Origin: Amycolatopsis xylanica | Lineage (GTDB): Bacteria > Actinomycetota > Actinomycetes > Mycobacteriales > Pseudonocardiaceae | Assembly: GCF_900107045.1 (NCBI RefSeq) | Contig: NZ_FNON01000012.1 | Coordinates: 124,001 to 188,000 of the forward strand | Direction of reading: 5' to 3' | Length of the DNA: 64,000 nt | Shown here: one piece after another, positions 36,420 to 45,674 of the stretch | Layout: each line of letters begins with the position of its first letter | How positions within the stretch are numbered: the stretch's first letter is position 1 | Made by a program: the position numbers and the translations under genes | Notes under the pieces: generated by a model | What the model was told of the DNA's origin: nothing | Database searches by the model: none | Seen by the model: only the letters and a program-made list of their open reading frames with translations

Positions 36420-37703
36420 GTGCAGCGAGTCGAGCGCCGGAACCTGGCCGTTCAAGCAGCGGTGAAGCAAGGACTACTGGACCAGGACGACGCGCCGCTG
36501 GCCGCGTTCGTCGACCTCGCCGGGATCGCGGAGAGCGTCTCGGCGCTACGGTCGGCGTGGCCCGACGAGCTCCAGGTGCGGCACGCGTTCGCGGCCAAGG
36601 CCAATCCGATCGTGCCGGTGCTGCGTGAGCTGCGCAAGCTCGGGATGAGCTGCGAGGTCGCGAGCGCGGGCGAGCTGGCGCAAGCGCGCGCGGCCGGGTT
36701 CCGCGGCGCGGAGCTGGTCTTCGACTCCCCCGCCAAGTCGCGGCGTGAGCTGGAGCAAGCGCTTGCGGAAGGCGTCGCGATCAACATCGACAACTTCCAG
36801 GAGCTGGCGCGGGTCGACGACATCCTGAGCCTGCGATCGTCCACTTCGGACATCGGCATCCGGATCAACCCGCAGACCGGCAGCGGCTCGATCGAGGCGC
36901 TCAGCACGGCTTCGCGCACGTCGAAGTTCGGGATCGCGCTGGACGACGAGGGCAACCGCACGACGCTGCTCGAGGCCTACCTCGCGCGGCCGTGGCTGCG
37001 CTGGATGCACGTCCACGTCGGCTCGCAGGGCGTGCCGCTGCGGCTGACCGCGCGGGGTGTCGCGCGGGTGGTGGAGTTCGCCGAGGAGATCAACGCGCGG
37101 GCAGGCGTCCGGCAGGTGACCGGGATCGACGTCGGCGGCGGGCTCTCGGTGAACTTCGGCGGTGACGACGACTCGCCGCGCTTCCACGACCACGTCGCCG
37201 AGCTGATGGCCGCCGCGCCCGCGCTGTTCCGCGGCGGGTATCAGGTGGTCACGGAGTTCGGCAGGTCGCTGCTGGCGAAAAACGGGTTCATCGCCGCGCG
37301 CGTCGAGTACACCAAGTCCGCTGGCGGACGGCGGATCGCGATCACGCATGCCGGTTCGCAGGTGGCCATGCGGACGACCATGGTGCCCGAGCAGTGGCCG
37401 CTGCGGGTGGCCGCGTACGACCAGCTCGGCAGGCCGAGGCTGGGCACGCCGGTCAAGCAGGACATCGCCGGTCCGTGCTGTTTCGCGGGCGACCTCGTCG
37501 CCGGCGGCCGGGGGCTGCCGCTGCTGGAGCAGGGCGACATTGTGACGTTGCTCGATACCGGCGCGTATTACTTCTCCGCGCCCTACCGTTACAACAGCCT
37601 GCCCGAGCCCGCCGTCCACGGTTTCGACCTGACCGAGGACGGTGACGTGGCGTTCACGCTGCTCCGGCGGGCGGAGACGGTCGAGGAACTGATCGGCCGC
37701 TGA
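36420..37703 (+). CDS. fold III PLP-dependent decarboxylase (ornithine/diaminopimelate decarboxylase family)
   Basis: A 427-residue alanine-racemase-fold enzyme. PLP lysine is Lys60 in VRHAFAAKANP; HVHVGSQG, GIDVGGGLSVNFGG and TEFGRSLLAKNG are the PLP-binding and dimer motifs; GPCCFAGDLV holds the catalytic Cys expected near the C-terminus, and YNSLPEPAVHGFD closes the site. It differs from LysA in the FYSAP-like end (YYFSAPYRYNS). Start GTG at 36420 follows AGAGGAG. Followed after 18 nt by an MFS transporter, so it may decarboxylate an imported amino acid and the amine or substrate moves through that carrier. Confidence 0.87.
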   Translation: MQRVERRNLAVQAAVKQGLLDQDDAPLAAFVDLAGIAESVSALRSAWPDELQVRHAFAAKANPIVPVLRELRKLGMSCEVASAGELAQARAAGFRGAELVFDSPAKSRRELEQALAEGVAINIDNFQELARVDDILSLRSSTSDIGIRINPQTGSGSIEALSTASRTSKFGIALDDEGNRTTLLEAYLARPWLRWMHVHVGSQGVPLRLTARGVARVVEFAEEINARAGVRQVTGIDVGGGLSVNFGGDDDSPRFHDHVAELMAAAPALFRGGYQVVTEFGRSLLAKNGFIAARVEYTKSAGGRRIAITHAGSQVAMRTTMVPEQWPLRVAAYDQLGRPRLGTPVKQDIAGPCCFAGDLVAGGRGLPLLEQGDIVTLLDTGAYYFSAPYRYNSLPEPAVHGFDLTEDGDVAFTLLRRAETVEELIGR

Positions 37704-37721
37704 CCGGGGAGAGGTTCGCGG

Positions 37722-38903
37722 ATGCGGGGCTGGAACATCGGGCTGATCGTGCTCGGGCAGAGCAGCCAGTCGCTGGTGTTCGGCGGGATCTCGCTGTTCC
37801 TGCCCCTGATCAGGGCCGACCTCGGGCTGACGTTCAGCCAGGCAGGCAACCTCGCCGCCGTGTCGATGCTGGTCTACGCGCTGATGCAGGTGCCGTCGGG
37901 CTGGCTGACCGACCGGTTCGACCCGAAACGGCTGTTCTGTGCCGGGCTACTCGGCACGAACGCGATGTCGCTGTTGTTCTCGGTGATCGGGTCTTACGGC
38001 TGGCTGCTGGTCGTCCAGGTGCTGTCGGGGTTCTTCCGCGCGCTGATCTTCGCGCCGGGCATGGTGCTGATCCGCGACCAGTTCCCGCCGAACCGCCGCG
38101 CGACCGCGATGGGGCTGTACGTCGCGGGCGGGTTCTCGTCGAGTGTGCTGCTCAACGCGCTGGGCCCGCTGCTCGTCGGGCCGCTCGGCTGGCAGGGGCT
38201 GTTCGTGCTGTTCGGCGGTATCGGGCTGGCGTGCGTCGCGCTGTACTCCCGCGTCGGCGTGTCACCGCATCGGGAGCCGGGCGCGCATCCGCGGGCGGCG
38301 GAGATCCGGCGGCTGTTCCGGCATCCGGCGCTGTGGCTGGTCGGGGTGATCCAGTTCGTCCGGCTTTCGCTGGTGCAGGGCTTCACGTTCTGGCTGCCGA
38401 GTTATCTGGTCTCGGAGAAGGGCCAGACGCTGGCGTTCGCGGGCGCCGTCGCGGCGGCGGGCGCGTTGCTGACGGCGCCGTCGAACCTGCTCGGCGGCTG
38501 GCTTTCGGATCGGCTGCACCGGCCGCTCGCGGTGATCGCGGTTTCGCTGACGATGCTCGGGCTGTCGCTGGCGATGCTGCCGCTGGTCGACGGGCTTGTG
38601 CCGCTGGTGTTGCTGGTGGGGGTGAACGCGTTGTTCATCCAGCTGTACTTCGGGCCGCTGTTCAGCGTCGGGCTGACGTATCTGGGGCAGCGGACGGCCG
38701 GGTTCAGCTCGGGGTTCGGGAACTCGTGCGCGAACCTGGGCGGGTTCGCGTTCACCGCGGTGCTCGGCGGGCTGAAGGACTCGACGGGCTCGTTCACGAC
38801 CGGGTTCTCGATCCTGGCCGGGCTGGCGGCCGTGGCGCTGGTGGCCGTCTTCCTGCTCAGGAAGACAACGCCGCTGGAAGAGGTTGTCTTGGAAACGGGA
38901 TAA
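37722..38903 (+). CDS. MFS transporter
   Basis: A 393-residue major facilitator with about 12 helices. The loop 2-3 motif is GWLTDRFDPKRLF and its repeat is GGWLSDRLHRPLAVI; NLLGGWLSDR and PPNRRATAMGLY fit the ACS/NNP-like branch of organic anion or sugar-acid carriers. GGGGAGAGG precedes the ATG. It forms an operon with the decarboxylase; the transported compound is probably its substrate or product. The stop codon lies inside palindrome B copy 2. Confidence 0.9.
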   Translation: MRGWNIGLIVLGQSSQSLVFGGISLFLPLIRADLGLTFSQAGNLAAVSMLVYALMQVPSGWLTDRFDPKRLFCAGLLGTNAMSLLFSVIGSYGWLLVVQVLSGFFRALIFAPGMVLIRDQFPPNRRATAMGLYVAGGFSSSVLLNALGPLLVGPLGWQGLFVLFGGIGLACVALYSRVGVSPHREPGAHPRAAEIRRLFRHPALWLVGVIQFVRLSLVQGFTFWLPSYLVSEKGQTLAFAGAVAAAGALLTAPSNLLGGWLSDRLHRPLAVIAVSLTMLGLSLAMLPLVDGLVPLVLLVGVNALFIQLYFGPLFSVGLTYLGQRTAGFSSGFGNSCANLGGFAFTAVLGGLKDSTGSFTTGFSILAGLAAVALVAVFLLRKTTPLEEVVLETG

Positions 38904-38959
38904 AGCGGGCTTTATATCGGGGAAAAGCACCCCGATATAAAGCCCGCTTTATCCCGTTT
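38893..38959. repeat. palindrome family B, copy 2 (terminator)
   Basis: A perfect 30-bp stem with core GGGATAAAGCGGGCTTTAT and loop AAAAGCA. It lies between the convergent MFS and polA stops. The loop is the reverse complement of copy 1, so the two copies are in opposite orientation. Confidence 0.88.
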
Positions 38960-38963
38960 GGAC

Positions 38964-41705
38964 TCAGTGGGCGGCCGAGTTCCAGGAGTGGCCGAAGCCG
39001 ACGCTCACCTCGAGCGGGACCGCGAGTTCGTAGGCTGAGCCCATTTCCTTGCGTACCAGTGCTTCGGCGGCTTCGCGCTCGCCATCGGCGACCTCGAGGA
39101 CGAGTTCGTCGTGGACCTGGAGCATGACGCGGGTGCGCAGGTCCGACGCGGCCAAGGCCTTGTGGACGTTGAGCATGGCGACCTTGATGATGTCGGCCGC
39201 GCTGCCCTGGATCGGGGCGTTGAGCGCCATCCGCTCGGCCATCTCGCGGCGCTGGCGGTTGTCGGAGTTGAGGTCCGGCAGGTACCGGCGGCGGCCGAAG
39301 ATGGTCTCGGTGTAGCCGACCTTGGCCGCGTCGATGACCACGGACTGGAGGTAGTCGCGCACGCCGCCGAAGCGAGCGAAGTACGCCTCCATCTGCTCCT
39401 TGGCCTCGTCGTTCGAGATCTTGAGCTGCTGCGCGAGGCCGTACGCCGAGAGCCCGTACGCCAAGCCGTACGACATGGCCTTGACCCGGTACCGCAGCTC
39501 GGGCGTGACCTCCTCCGGCGGCAGCGAGAACGCGCGCGACGCGACGAAGGTGTGCAGGTCCTCGCCGGTGTTGAAGGCCTCGATCAGGCCCTCGTCCTTG
39601 GACAGGTGCGCCATGATCCGCATTTCGATCTGGCTGTAGTCGGCGGTCATCAGCTCGGTGAAACCGTCGCCGACCACGAACGCCTCGCGGATGCGGCGGC
39701 CTTCCTCGGTGCGGACCGGGATGTTCTGCAGGTTCGGGTCCACAGAGGACAGACGACCGGTCGCGGCGATGGTCTGCTGCAGCGTGGTGTGGATGCGGCC
39801 GTCGTCGCCGACGGCCTTGAGCAGGCCCTCGACCGTGACGCGCAGCCTGGTGGCGTCCCGGTGCTCCAGCAGGAACTCCAGGAACGGGTGCCCGGTCTTC
39901 TCGAACAGGCCCTGCAACGCGTCCGCGTCCGTGGTGTAGCCGGTCTTGGTGCGCTTGGTCTTCGGCATGTCGAGCTCGTCGAACAGCACGACCTGCAGCT
40001 GCTTCGGCGAGCCGAGGTTGATCTGCTTGCCGATGACCTTGTACGCCTCGTCCGCCGCCTGGCGGACCCGGTTCGCGTAGTGCTCCTCCAGCTCGGTGAG
40101 CTGCTCGACGTTCACCGCGATGCCCGCGGCCTCGAGGTCGGTGATGACCTCCAGCAGCGGCAGTTCGATGTCGGCGAGCAGCTCGCGGCCGCCGATGTCG
40201 TCGAGCTCCTTGCGCAGCGCGGCCGACAGCTCGGCGATCGCGCGCGCCCTGACCAGCTCGGCGTCGACGAGCTTGGCGTCCGCGTCCTCGGCGCCGCCGT
40301 CGAGCAGCGAGAGCTGGCCGTCGCCACCGTCGGATTCCGCGCGCAGCTCACGCTGCAGGTAGCGGAGCACCAGGTCGTCCAGCTCGAACGAGCGCTGGCC
40401 GGGGCGCACCAGGTACGCGGCCAGCTCGGTGTCCATGCTCAGGCCCGCGAACTTCCAGCCGCGCGCGAGCATCCCGTGCAGCGCGACCTTCATCGAGTGG
40501 CCGACCTTCGGCACGGCCGGGTTCGCCAGCCAGTCGGCCAGCGCCTTGTCGTCCGCGGCGTCCATTGTGGACACCGTGAGGTGCGCGCCCTGGCCGTCCG
40601 GCGCGGCGAACGCGATCGCCTGGACGTCCGAGAGCACCGAGGCGCCGGTGGTGCGGAACGCGAGGCCGACCGGGTCACCGCCGGCGGCGTGCTTGGCCAG
40701 CCAGCCCGCGAGCGCGCCGGGCGCCAGCGCGGCGCCCGCGACGTCGAAACCTTCCTCCGCCTCGGGTTCCGCGCTCGACAGCGTGGCGAACAGCCTGTCC
40801 CGCAGCACGCGGAACTCGAGCTCGTCGAACAGCCGGTGCACCGCGTCGCGGTCCCACGGACGCAGCTCCAGCTCCTGCGGCGTGAGCTCCAGCTCGACGT
40901 CGCGGATCAGCTCGGTGAGCTGGCGGTTCAGCTGCACGCTCGACAGGTGCTCGCGCAGCGCGTCGCCGACCTTGCCCTTGACCTCGTCGACCCGGTCGAT
41001 CAGGTCACCGAGCGAGCCGAACTGCTTGATCCACTTGGCCGCGGTCTTCTCCCCCACCCCGGGGATGCCGGGCAGGTTGTCCGACGGGTCGCCACGCAGC
41101 GCCGCGAAGTCGGGGTACTGCGCCGGGGTGAGGCCGTACTTCTCCTCGACGGTCACGGGGTCGTAGCGCGTCATCTCCGACACGCCCTTCTTCGGGTACA
41201 GCACGGTGACCTGGTCGTTGACCAGCTGCAGCGCGTCACGGTCGCCGGTACAGATGAGCACGCTGTAGTCGTCCGCGACCGCCTGCGTGGTCAGCGTGGC
41301 GATGACATCGTCGGCCTCGAAGTTCTCCTTGGTCAGCGCCGGGATGCCGAGCACCGCCAGCACGTCCTGGATCAGCGCGACCTGGCCCTTGAAGTCGTCG
41401 GGCGTGGCGGACCGGCCCGCCTTGTATTCGGCGTACGTCTCCGACCGGAAGGTCTTGCGCGAGAGGTCGAACGCGACCGCGAGGTGCGTCGGCTGCTCGT
41501 CGCGCAGCAGGTTGATGAGCATGGAGGTGAACCCGAAGACCGCGTTCGTGACCTGGCCGGTCGAGGTGCGGAAGCGGTCGGCGGGCACCGCGAAGAACGC
41601 GCGGTAGGCCATCGAATGACCGTCGATGAGCAGCAGCTTCGGCCGCTCAAGGGTGTCCGCGCCGGATGTGACACTGGCAACTGATTGGGTTTCACTCGGG
41701 CTCAC
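38964..41705 (-). CDS. polA: DNA polymerase I
   Basis: A 913-residue Pol I used in repair and Okazaki-fragment processing. N-terminal 5'-3' flap nuclease (LLLIDGHSMAYRAFFAV, VLICTGDRDALQLV, LPGIPGVGEKTAAKWI); a middle 3'-5' exonuclease-like domain with weak metal ligands (LSMDTELAAYLVRP), probably inactive as in mycobacteria; and a family A polymerase domain with motif A MTADYSQIEMRIMAHLS, motif B RRxxKAMSYGLAYGLSAYGL and motif C MLQVHDELVLEV. GTG at 41705 (VSPSETQ) is preferred: TAGACT lies 7 nt upstream and no Shine-Dalgarno exists. An ATG at 41750 would add 15 residues. Confidence 0.97.
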   Translation of the reverse strand: MSPSETQSVASVTSGADTLERPKLLLIDGHSMAYRAFFAVPADRFRTSTGQVTNAVFGFTSMLINLLRDEQPTHLAVAFDLSRKTFRSETYAEYKAGRSATPDDFKGQVALIQDVLAVLGIPALTKENFEADDVIATLTTQAVADDYSVLICTGDRDALQLVNDQVTVLYPKKGVSEMTRYDPVTVEEKYGLTPAQYPDFAALRGDPSDNLPGIPGVGEKTAAKWIKQFGSLGDLIDRVDEVKGKVGDALREHLSSVQLNRQLTELIRDVELELTPQELELRPWDRDAVHRLFDELEFRVLRDRLFATLSSAEPEAEEGFDVAGAALAPGALAGWLAKHAAGGDPVGLAFRTTGASVLSDVQAIAFAAPDGQGAHLTVSTMDAADDKALADWLANPAVPKVGHSMKVALHGMLARGWKFAGLSMDTELAAYLVRPGQRSFELDDLVLRYLQRELRAESDGGDGQLSLLDGGAEDADAKLVDAELVRARAIAELSAALRKELDDIGGRELLADIELPLLEVITDLEAAGIAVNVEQLTELEEHYANRVRQAADEAYKVIGKQINLGSPKQLQVVLFDELDMPKTKRTKTGYTTDADALQGLFEKTGHPFLEFLLEHRDATRLRVTVEGLLKAVGDDGRIHTTLQQTIAATGRLSSVDPNLQNIPVRTEEGRRIREAFVVGDGFTELMTADYSQIEMRIMAHLSKDEGLIEAFNTGEDLHTFVASRAFSLPPEEVTPELRYRVKAMSYGLAYGLSAYGLAQQLKISNDEAKEQMEAYFARFGGVRDYLQSVVIDAAKVGYTETIFGRRRYLPDLNSDNRQRREMAERMALNAPIQGSAADIIKVAMLNVHKALAASDLRTRVMLQVHDELVLEVADGEREAAEALVRKEMGSAYELAVPLEVSVGFGHSWNSAAH

Positions 41706-41767
41706 GAGGCCGAGTCTAGAGTCAGGGTCCGACACTCTTACGTGTCGCATCGGTAAGGAGTCAACGC

Positions 41768-42208
41768 GTGACGGAACAAATCGACCTGGCGAAGCTGGAA
41801 CGGATGTCCGGGATCGATCCCGCGGTCGCCGGCCAGCAGCTGAACGAGAAGGTCGGGATGAAGCTGGTGGAGGCCTCGCCCGCGCGCGTCGTCGGCACCA
41901 TGCCGGTCGAAGGCAACCTCCAGCCGTACGGGCTGCTGCACGGCGGCGCCAACGCGGTGCTCGCGGAGGCGCTCGGCTCGACGCTGGCCGCGATCAACGC
42001 CGGTGAGGGCCGCGCCGCGATGGGGCTCGAGCTGTCCTGCACGCACCACCGCGCCGTGCGCTCCGGCGTCGTCACCGGTGTCGCGACGCCGCTGCACGTC
42101 GGCAGGGGCACGATCACCACGGACATCGTCATCACCGACGACCAGGGCCGCCGCACCTGCACCGCCCGCCTGACCTGCGTCGTCAGGGACAAGCCGCCGG
42201 GCGCCTGA
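41768..42208 (+). CDS. hotdog-fold thioesterase (PaaI/EntH-like)
   Basis: A 146-residue acyl-CoA thioesterase. The core PYGLLHGGANAVLAEALGSTLAA is the hotdog helix with the conserved HGG, and the acidic Glu in VLAEALGS is the likely catalytic base. Strands ALGLELSCTHH and GVATPLHVGRGTITTDIVITDDQGR complete the fold. AAGGAG lies 7 nt before the GTG. Overlaps the LysR gene by 1 bp. Divergent from polA, as in several actinobacteria. Confidence 0.88.
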   Translation: MTEQIDLAKLERMSGIDPAVAGQQLNEKVGMKLVEASPARVVGTMPVEGNLQPYGLLHGGANAVLAEALGSTLAAINAGEGRAAMGLELSCTHHRAVRSGVVTGVATPLHVGRGTITTDIVITDDQGRRTCTARLTCVVRDKPPGA

Positions 42209-43161
42209 TGGATCTCGACCTGGCGCAGGTGCGCGCCTTCCTGGTCACCGCGGACCAGCGGCATTTCAGCCGCGCCGCGGAGGCGCTGTTCCTCACCCAG
42301 CAGGCGCTGTCCAAGCGGATCCGCAAGCTGGAGGACGCGCTGGCCGTCTCGCTCTTCCTGCGCACCAACCGCACGGTCGAGCTGACCGAGGACGGCGCAC
42401 GGTTCCTCCCGCACGCGCGTGAGCTGATCCGGGTCGCCGACGCCGCGGTCGCCGCGATGGGCTCCGAGGAACAGCCGGTCCGCCTCGACATCATCGACAA
42501 CCGCCTGTCGCCGATGTTCATGCTGCGCCGCTTCGCCGAGCAGGAGCCGGGGCTGCGCATCGAGCGCAGCACCAGGCAGGGCCTCGAGCATTCACTCGAT
42601 CCGCTGATCCGCGGCGAGATCGACCTCGCGTTCGGCCGGGTGCACGACCTCGGCCGCCCGCTGCCGGACGAGCTGGAGCATCGGCTCGTCCGGCTGGAAC
42701 CGCTGGTCGCGCTGCTCGCGCCCGAGCACCCGCTCGCGGGCAACGACGTGCTGAAACTGACCGATCTGCGCGAGGACGGCATCTGGCTGCCGGGGCTCAA
42801 GGGCCCGGTCGAGTGGATGTCCTATCTACGGCGTCTCTGCGACGAGTTCGGGGTGCCGATCGACGATTCGGGCGTGAGCTTCGACCTGCGGCACACGCTG
42901 GAGCAGACGCGTTATGGCAAGCAACGCGTCACGCTCGCGGGCGCCGACATGGAGCTCGCGCCCGACCTCAACCTGCGGGTGCTGCCGTTCGAGCCGTCCC
43001 CACTGTTCCCGTGGTCTTTGTTGTGGCGTAAGGAAAAGCCACCTCCCGCGCTACGCAAACTGCTGGCGATCGCCGGGCGCACCAGCCGCGCGGAAGGCTG
43101 GTGCGACCACGATCCCGCGCGCAGCTGGCTGCCTAAAGGTGACGCTGGAACCACTCGGTGA
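42208..43161 (+). CDS. LysR family transcriptional regulator
   Basis: A 317-residue regulator with N-terminal winged helix (MDLDLAQVRAFLVTADQRHFSRAAEALFLTQQALSKRIRKLEDAL) and a periplasmic-binding-like effector domain (VRLDIIDNRLSPMFMLRRFAE). Its ATG overlaps the thioesterase stop. The next gene is convergent and overlaps it by 29 bp, so its target is unclear; the hydrolase at 43133-43900 is a candidate. Confidence 0.92.
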   Translation: MDLDLAQVRAFLVTADQRHFSRAAEALFLTQQALSKRIRKLEDALAVSLFLRTNRTVELTEDGARFLPHARELIRVADAAVAAMGSEEQPVRLDIIDNRLSPMFMLRRFAEQEPGLRIERSTRQGLEHSLDPLIRGEIDLAFGRVHDLGRPLPDELEHRLVRLEPLVALLAPEHPLAGNDVLKLTDLREDGIWLPGLKGPVEWMSYLRRLCDEFGVPIDDSGVSFDLRHTLEQTRYGKQRVTLAGADMELAPDLNLRVLPFEPSPLFPWSLLWRKEKPPPALRKLLAIAGRTSRAEGWCDHDPARSWLPKGDAGTTR

Positions 43162-43900
43162 GCAGCTTGTCGACGGCGCCGGCGGACGCCGTGGGAGCAC
43201 CGGCCTCGTCGTAGACCTCGTGCGCCAAACCCGGTACGAGCACCAGCTCGGCGTCGGTGAGCGCGCTGTGCAGCGCGGCCGCCGGTTCGGTGATGGAGAT
43301 GTCGTCGTCCTCGCCGATGACCAGCAGCAGGTCGTGCTTGAACTCCCCCGCGCGCCGGACGAAGTCGTACCGGTCGGCGACCGCGCGTGAGGCCTCCGTC
43401 CAGGTGTACGTGACCTCGAACCGCCGCTCGTTCGCGGCGACCACCGGCGGCAGCTGGGTGACCGGGTTGACCAGCGCGCCCGCCGCGATGTCGACCTCGG
43501 CCCGCGTGAGCACCTCGTACGCGACCGCGCCGCCCGCCGAGCCGCCGACCACACCGACCGGACCGTCCGAGATGGACAGTCGCTTACGCAGTTCTTCCAC
43601 TGCCGCAGGGAATTCCGCGGCTGCCTGCTCGGTGACCGGCTCGACGACATTGAGCACGTTGTCCTCGCTCGCGAGCCGGAAGAACTCGGCGAAACCGCCT
43701 TCGAGCTGACGCTTGCCGAACATCGGCAGATCGAAGTGCACCTTCCACGCGTGCAGCTCCCCCATCGGCAGCGCGGACGCCATTTGCTCGGCACTGCCCG
43801 GCATCAGGTGCCAGGTGACGACCAGTGGCGCCGCACCCTCCGCCGGGCCCAGAGCCACGAACGGGACGCCTGCCGCGGTGCCTTCGATGCGCTTGTCCAT
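43133..43900 (-). CDS. alpha/beta-hydrolase
   Basis: A 255-residue serine hydrolase. Nucleophile elbow VGVVGGSAGGAVAYEVL, acid in LLVIGEDDDISIT and His in VPGLAHEVYDEA. The lid-like segment FDLPMFGKRQLEGGFAEF is close to actinobacterial prolyl-oligopeptidase-like hydrolases. No signal peptide. Its 3' end overlaps the convergent LysR gene. Substrate unknown. Confidence 0.85.
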   Translation of the reverse strand: MDKRIEGTAAGVPFVALGPAEGAAPLVVTWHLMPGSAEQMASALPMGELHAWKVHFDLPMFGKRQLEGGFAEFFRLASEDNVLNVVEPVTEQAAAEFPAAVEELRKRLSISDGPVGVVGGSAGGAVAYEVLTRAEVDIAAGALVNPVTQLPPVVAANERRFEVTYTWTEASRAVADRYDFVRRAGEFKHDLLLVIGEDDDISITEPAAALHSALTDAELVLVPGLAHEVYDEAGAPTASAGAVDKLLTEWFQRHL

Positions 43901-43934
43901 GGGAACTCCCCATCTCCGTGGGGCTCCCGATATG

Positions 43935-43980
43935 CCGGAACCCCGTCTGAGACAAGCAAACCGCTCAGACGGGGTTCCGG
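43935..43980. terminator. long hairpin terminator-like repeat
   Basis: CCGGAACCCCGTCTGAG and its complement CTCAGACGGGGTTCCGG with an ACAAGCAAACCG loop. It lies between the start of the hydrolase gene and the end of the liv operon, both leftward, so it most likely terminates transcription coming from the right (liv operon ends at 44054). Confidence 0.75.
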
Positions 43981-44053
43981 TCCAACAGCCTTTCAGGCGC
44001 CGATGACAACCAGTGGTTGTGATGGCACCTTCGCACTGGGGTCGCGCGGTGAT

Positions 44054-44767
44054 TTAGCCGACGCCCAGGTAGGCCTCCTTGATGCTGTTGTCGGCCAGCA
44101 GCTCCTTGCCGGTGCCGGACTTCGTGATCTGCCCGGTCTCCAGCACGTACGCGCGGTGCGCGCGCGAGAGCGCCTGCTGCGCGTTCTGCTCCACCAGCAG
44201 CACCGTGGTGCCCTGCTTGTTGATCTCCGTGATGATCCGGAAGATCTGCTGGATGAACTGCGGCGCGAGGCCCATTGACGGCTCGTCGAGCAGCAGCAGC
44301 TTCGGCTTGGCCATCAGCGCGCGGCCGATCGCCAGCATCTGCTGCTCACCACCGGACATGGTGCCGCCGAACTGGTCCTTGCGCTCGGCCAAGCGCGGGA
44401 ACAGCTCGAAGACACGGTCCAGGTCGGGCCCGAGGTTGTTCCTGTCCTTGCGGGCGTACGCCCCCATGTCCAGGTTCTCCATGACCGTCATGCCGGGGAA
44501 GATCCCCCGGCCTTCCGGCGCCTGCGAGATGCCGCGCACCACCCGGAGGTCGGCGCGCAGCTTCGTGATGTCCTCGCCGGCGAAGGTGATCTTGCCGTTC
44601 GACACCGGGCGGATGCCGGAGATGGCCCGCATGGTGGTCGACTTGCCTGCGCCGTTCGCGCCGATCAGCGTGACGATCTCGCCCTCGTTGACCGTGATCG
44701 TCAGCCCGGACACGGCCTGGATCCGTCCATAGTGGACGGAAACATCCTGTAACTCAAGCAACGTCAT
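44054..44767 (-). CDS. livF: branched-chain amino acid ABC transporter ATPase LivF
   Basis: A 237-residue LivF-type ATPase. Walker A LIGANGAGKSTTMRAI, signature GGTMSGGEQQMLAIGRALMA, Walker B LLLLDEPSMGLAP and the LivF-typical end LVEQNAQQALSRAHRAYVLETG. It energises uptake of branched-chain amino acids or related amides. Overlaps livG by 14 bp; last gene of a five-gene operon with a terminator downstream. Confidence 0.94.
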   Translation of the reverse strand: MTLLELQDVSVHYGRIQAVSGLTITVNEGEIVTLIGANGAGKSTTMRAISGIRPVSNGKITFAGEDITKLRADLRVVRGISQAPEGRGIFPGMTVMENLDMGAYARKDRNNLGPDLDRVFELFPRLAERKDQFGGTMSGGEQQMLAIGRALMAKPKLLLLDEPSMGLAPQFIQQIFRIITEINKQGTTVLLVEQNAQQALSRAHRAYVLETGQITKSGTGKELLADNSIKEAYLGVG

Positions 44768-45674
44768 CGTCGGGCACTCCCAAATATGCGGCGATCACAG
44801 CGGGGTTCTCCCTGATCTCGGCCGGCACTCCTTCGGCGATCTTCTTGCCGAACTCCAACACCACGATACGGTCCGTCACGCCCATGACGAGCTTCATGTC
44901 GTGTTCGATCAGCAGGACGGTGTACCCGTCGTCGCGGATCGTCCTGATCAACCCCATGAGCTCTTCCTTCTCGGCGGGGTTGAAGCCGGCGGCAGGCTCG
45001 TCGAGGCAGAGGAGCTTGGGCTCGGTCGCCAGCGCGCGGGCGATCTCCAGGCGGCGCTGGTAGCCGTAGGGAAGGTTCTTCGCCTTCTCCGCGGCGCGGT
45101 CGGCGATGCCGACGAACTCCAGCAGCGCCATCGCCCTGTCGACGGCTTCCTTCTCCTCTTTGTGATGCTTCGGCAGGCGCAGCAGCGCGCCGACCACACT
45201 CGTGCTGTGCCGCGCGTCCGCGCCGACCACCACGTTCTCCAGCGCGGTCATCTCCGCGAAGAGCCGGATGTTCTGGAACGTGCGCGCGATGCCGAGCTGG
45301 GTGATCTTGTGCCGCGCGGCCTTGCCGAGCGGCTTGTCCTCCAGCAGCACCCGGCCCGACGTGGGCCGGTAGACACCGGTCATCGCGTTGAAGCAGGTCG
45401 TCTTGCCGGCGCCGTTCGGGCCGATCAGGCCGAGGATCTCGCCCCGCTTGATCGAGAACGACACGTGGTCGAGCGCGACCAGGCCGCCGAACTGGACGGT
45501 CAGCTCGTCCAGCTCCAGCAGCGTCTGGCCCATGTCGACCGAGATCTCACGGTCGGGTGCGACGACCTCGGCGACTTCGGCGAAGTGCTCGGCTCGCTCT
45601 TCCGCGGACATCTGCTCGACTTCGGCCACCAGGCCGCCTTCGATCGGCGCGTCGGCGCCACCAGGCTGCGTCAT
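44754..45674 (-). CDS. livG: branched-chain amino acid ABC transporter ATPase LivG
   Basis: A 306-residue LivG-type ATPase with an extra acidic N-terminal 50 residues (VEQMSAEERAEHFAEVAEVV) not usual in LivG. Walker A LIGPNGAGKTTCFNAM, signature YGYQRRLEIARALA (degenerate LSGGQ, as usual for LivG), Walker B LLCLDEPAAGFNP. Overlaps livM by 4 bp and livF by 14 bp, so stoichiometric translation is likely. Confidence 0.93.
   Translation of the reverse strand: MTQPGGADAPIEGGLVAEVEQMSAEERAEHFAEVAEVVAPDREISVDMGQTLLELDELTVQFGGLVALDHVSFSIKRGEILGLIGPNGAGKTTCFNAMTGVYRPTSGRVLLEDKPLGKAARHKITQLGIARTFQNIRLFAEMTALENVVVGADARHSTSVVGALLRLPKHHKEEKEAVDRAMALLEFVGIADRAAEKAKNLPYGYQRRLEIARALATEPKLLCLDEPAAGFNPAEKEELMGLIRTIRDDGYTVLLIEHDMKLVMGVTDRIVVLEFGKKIAEGVPAEIRENPAVIAAYLGVPDDDVA

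Noticed and set aside
39111-41684. Open frame of about 857 codons antisense to polA
   Set aside because: Shadow of polA on the opposite strand; composition is typical of antisense frames and no domain is visible.
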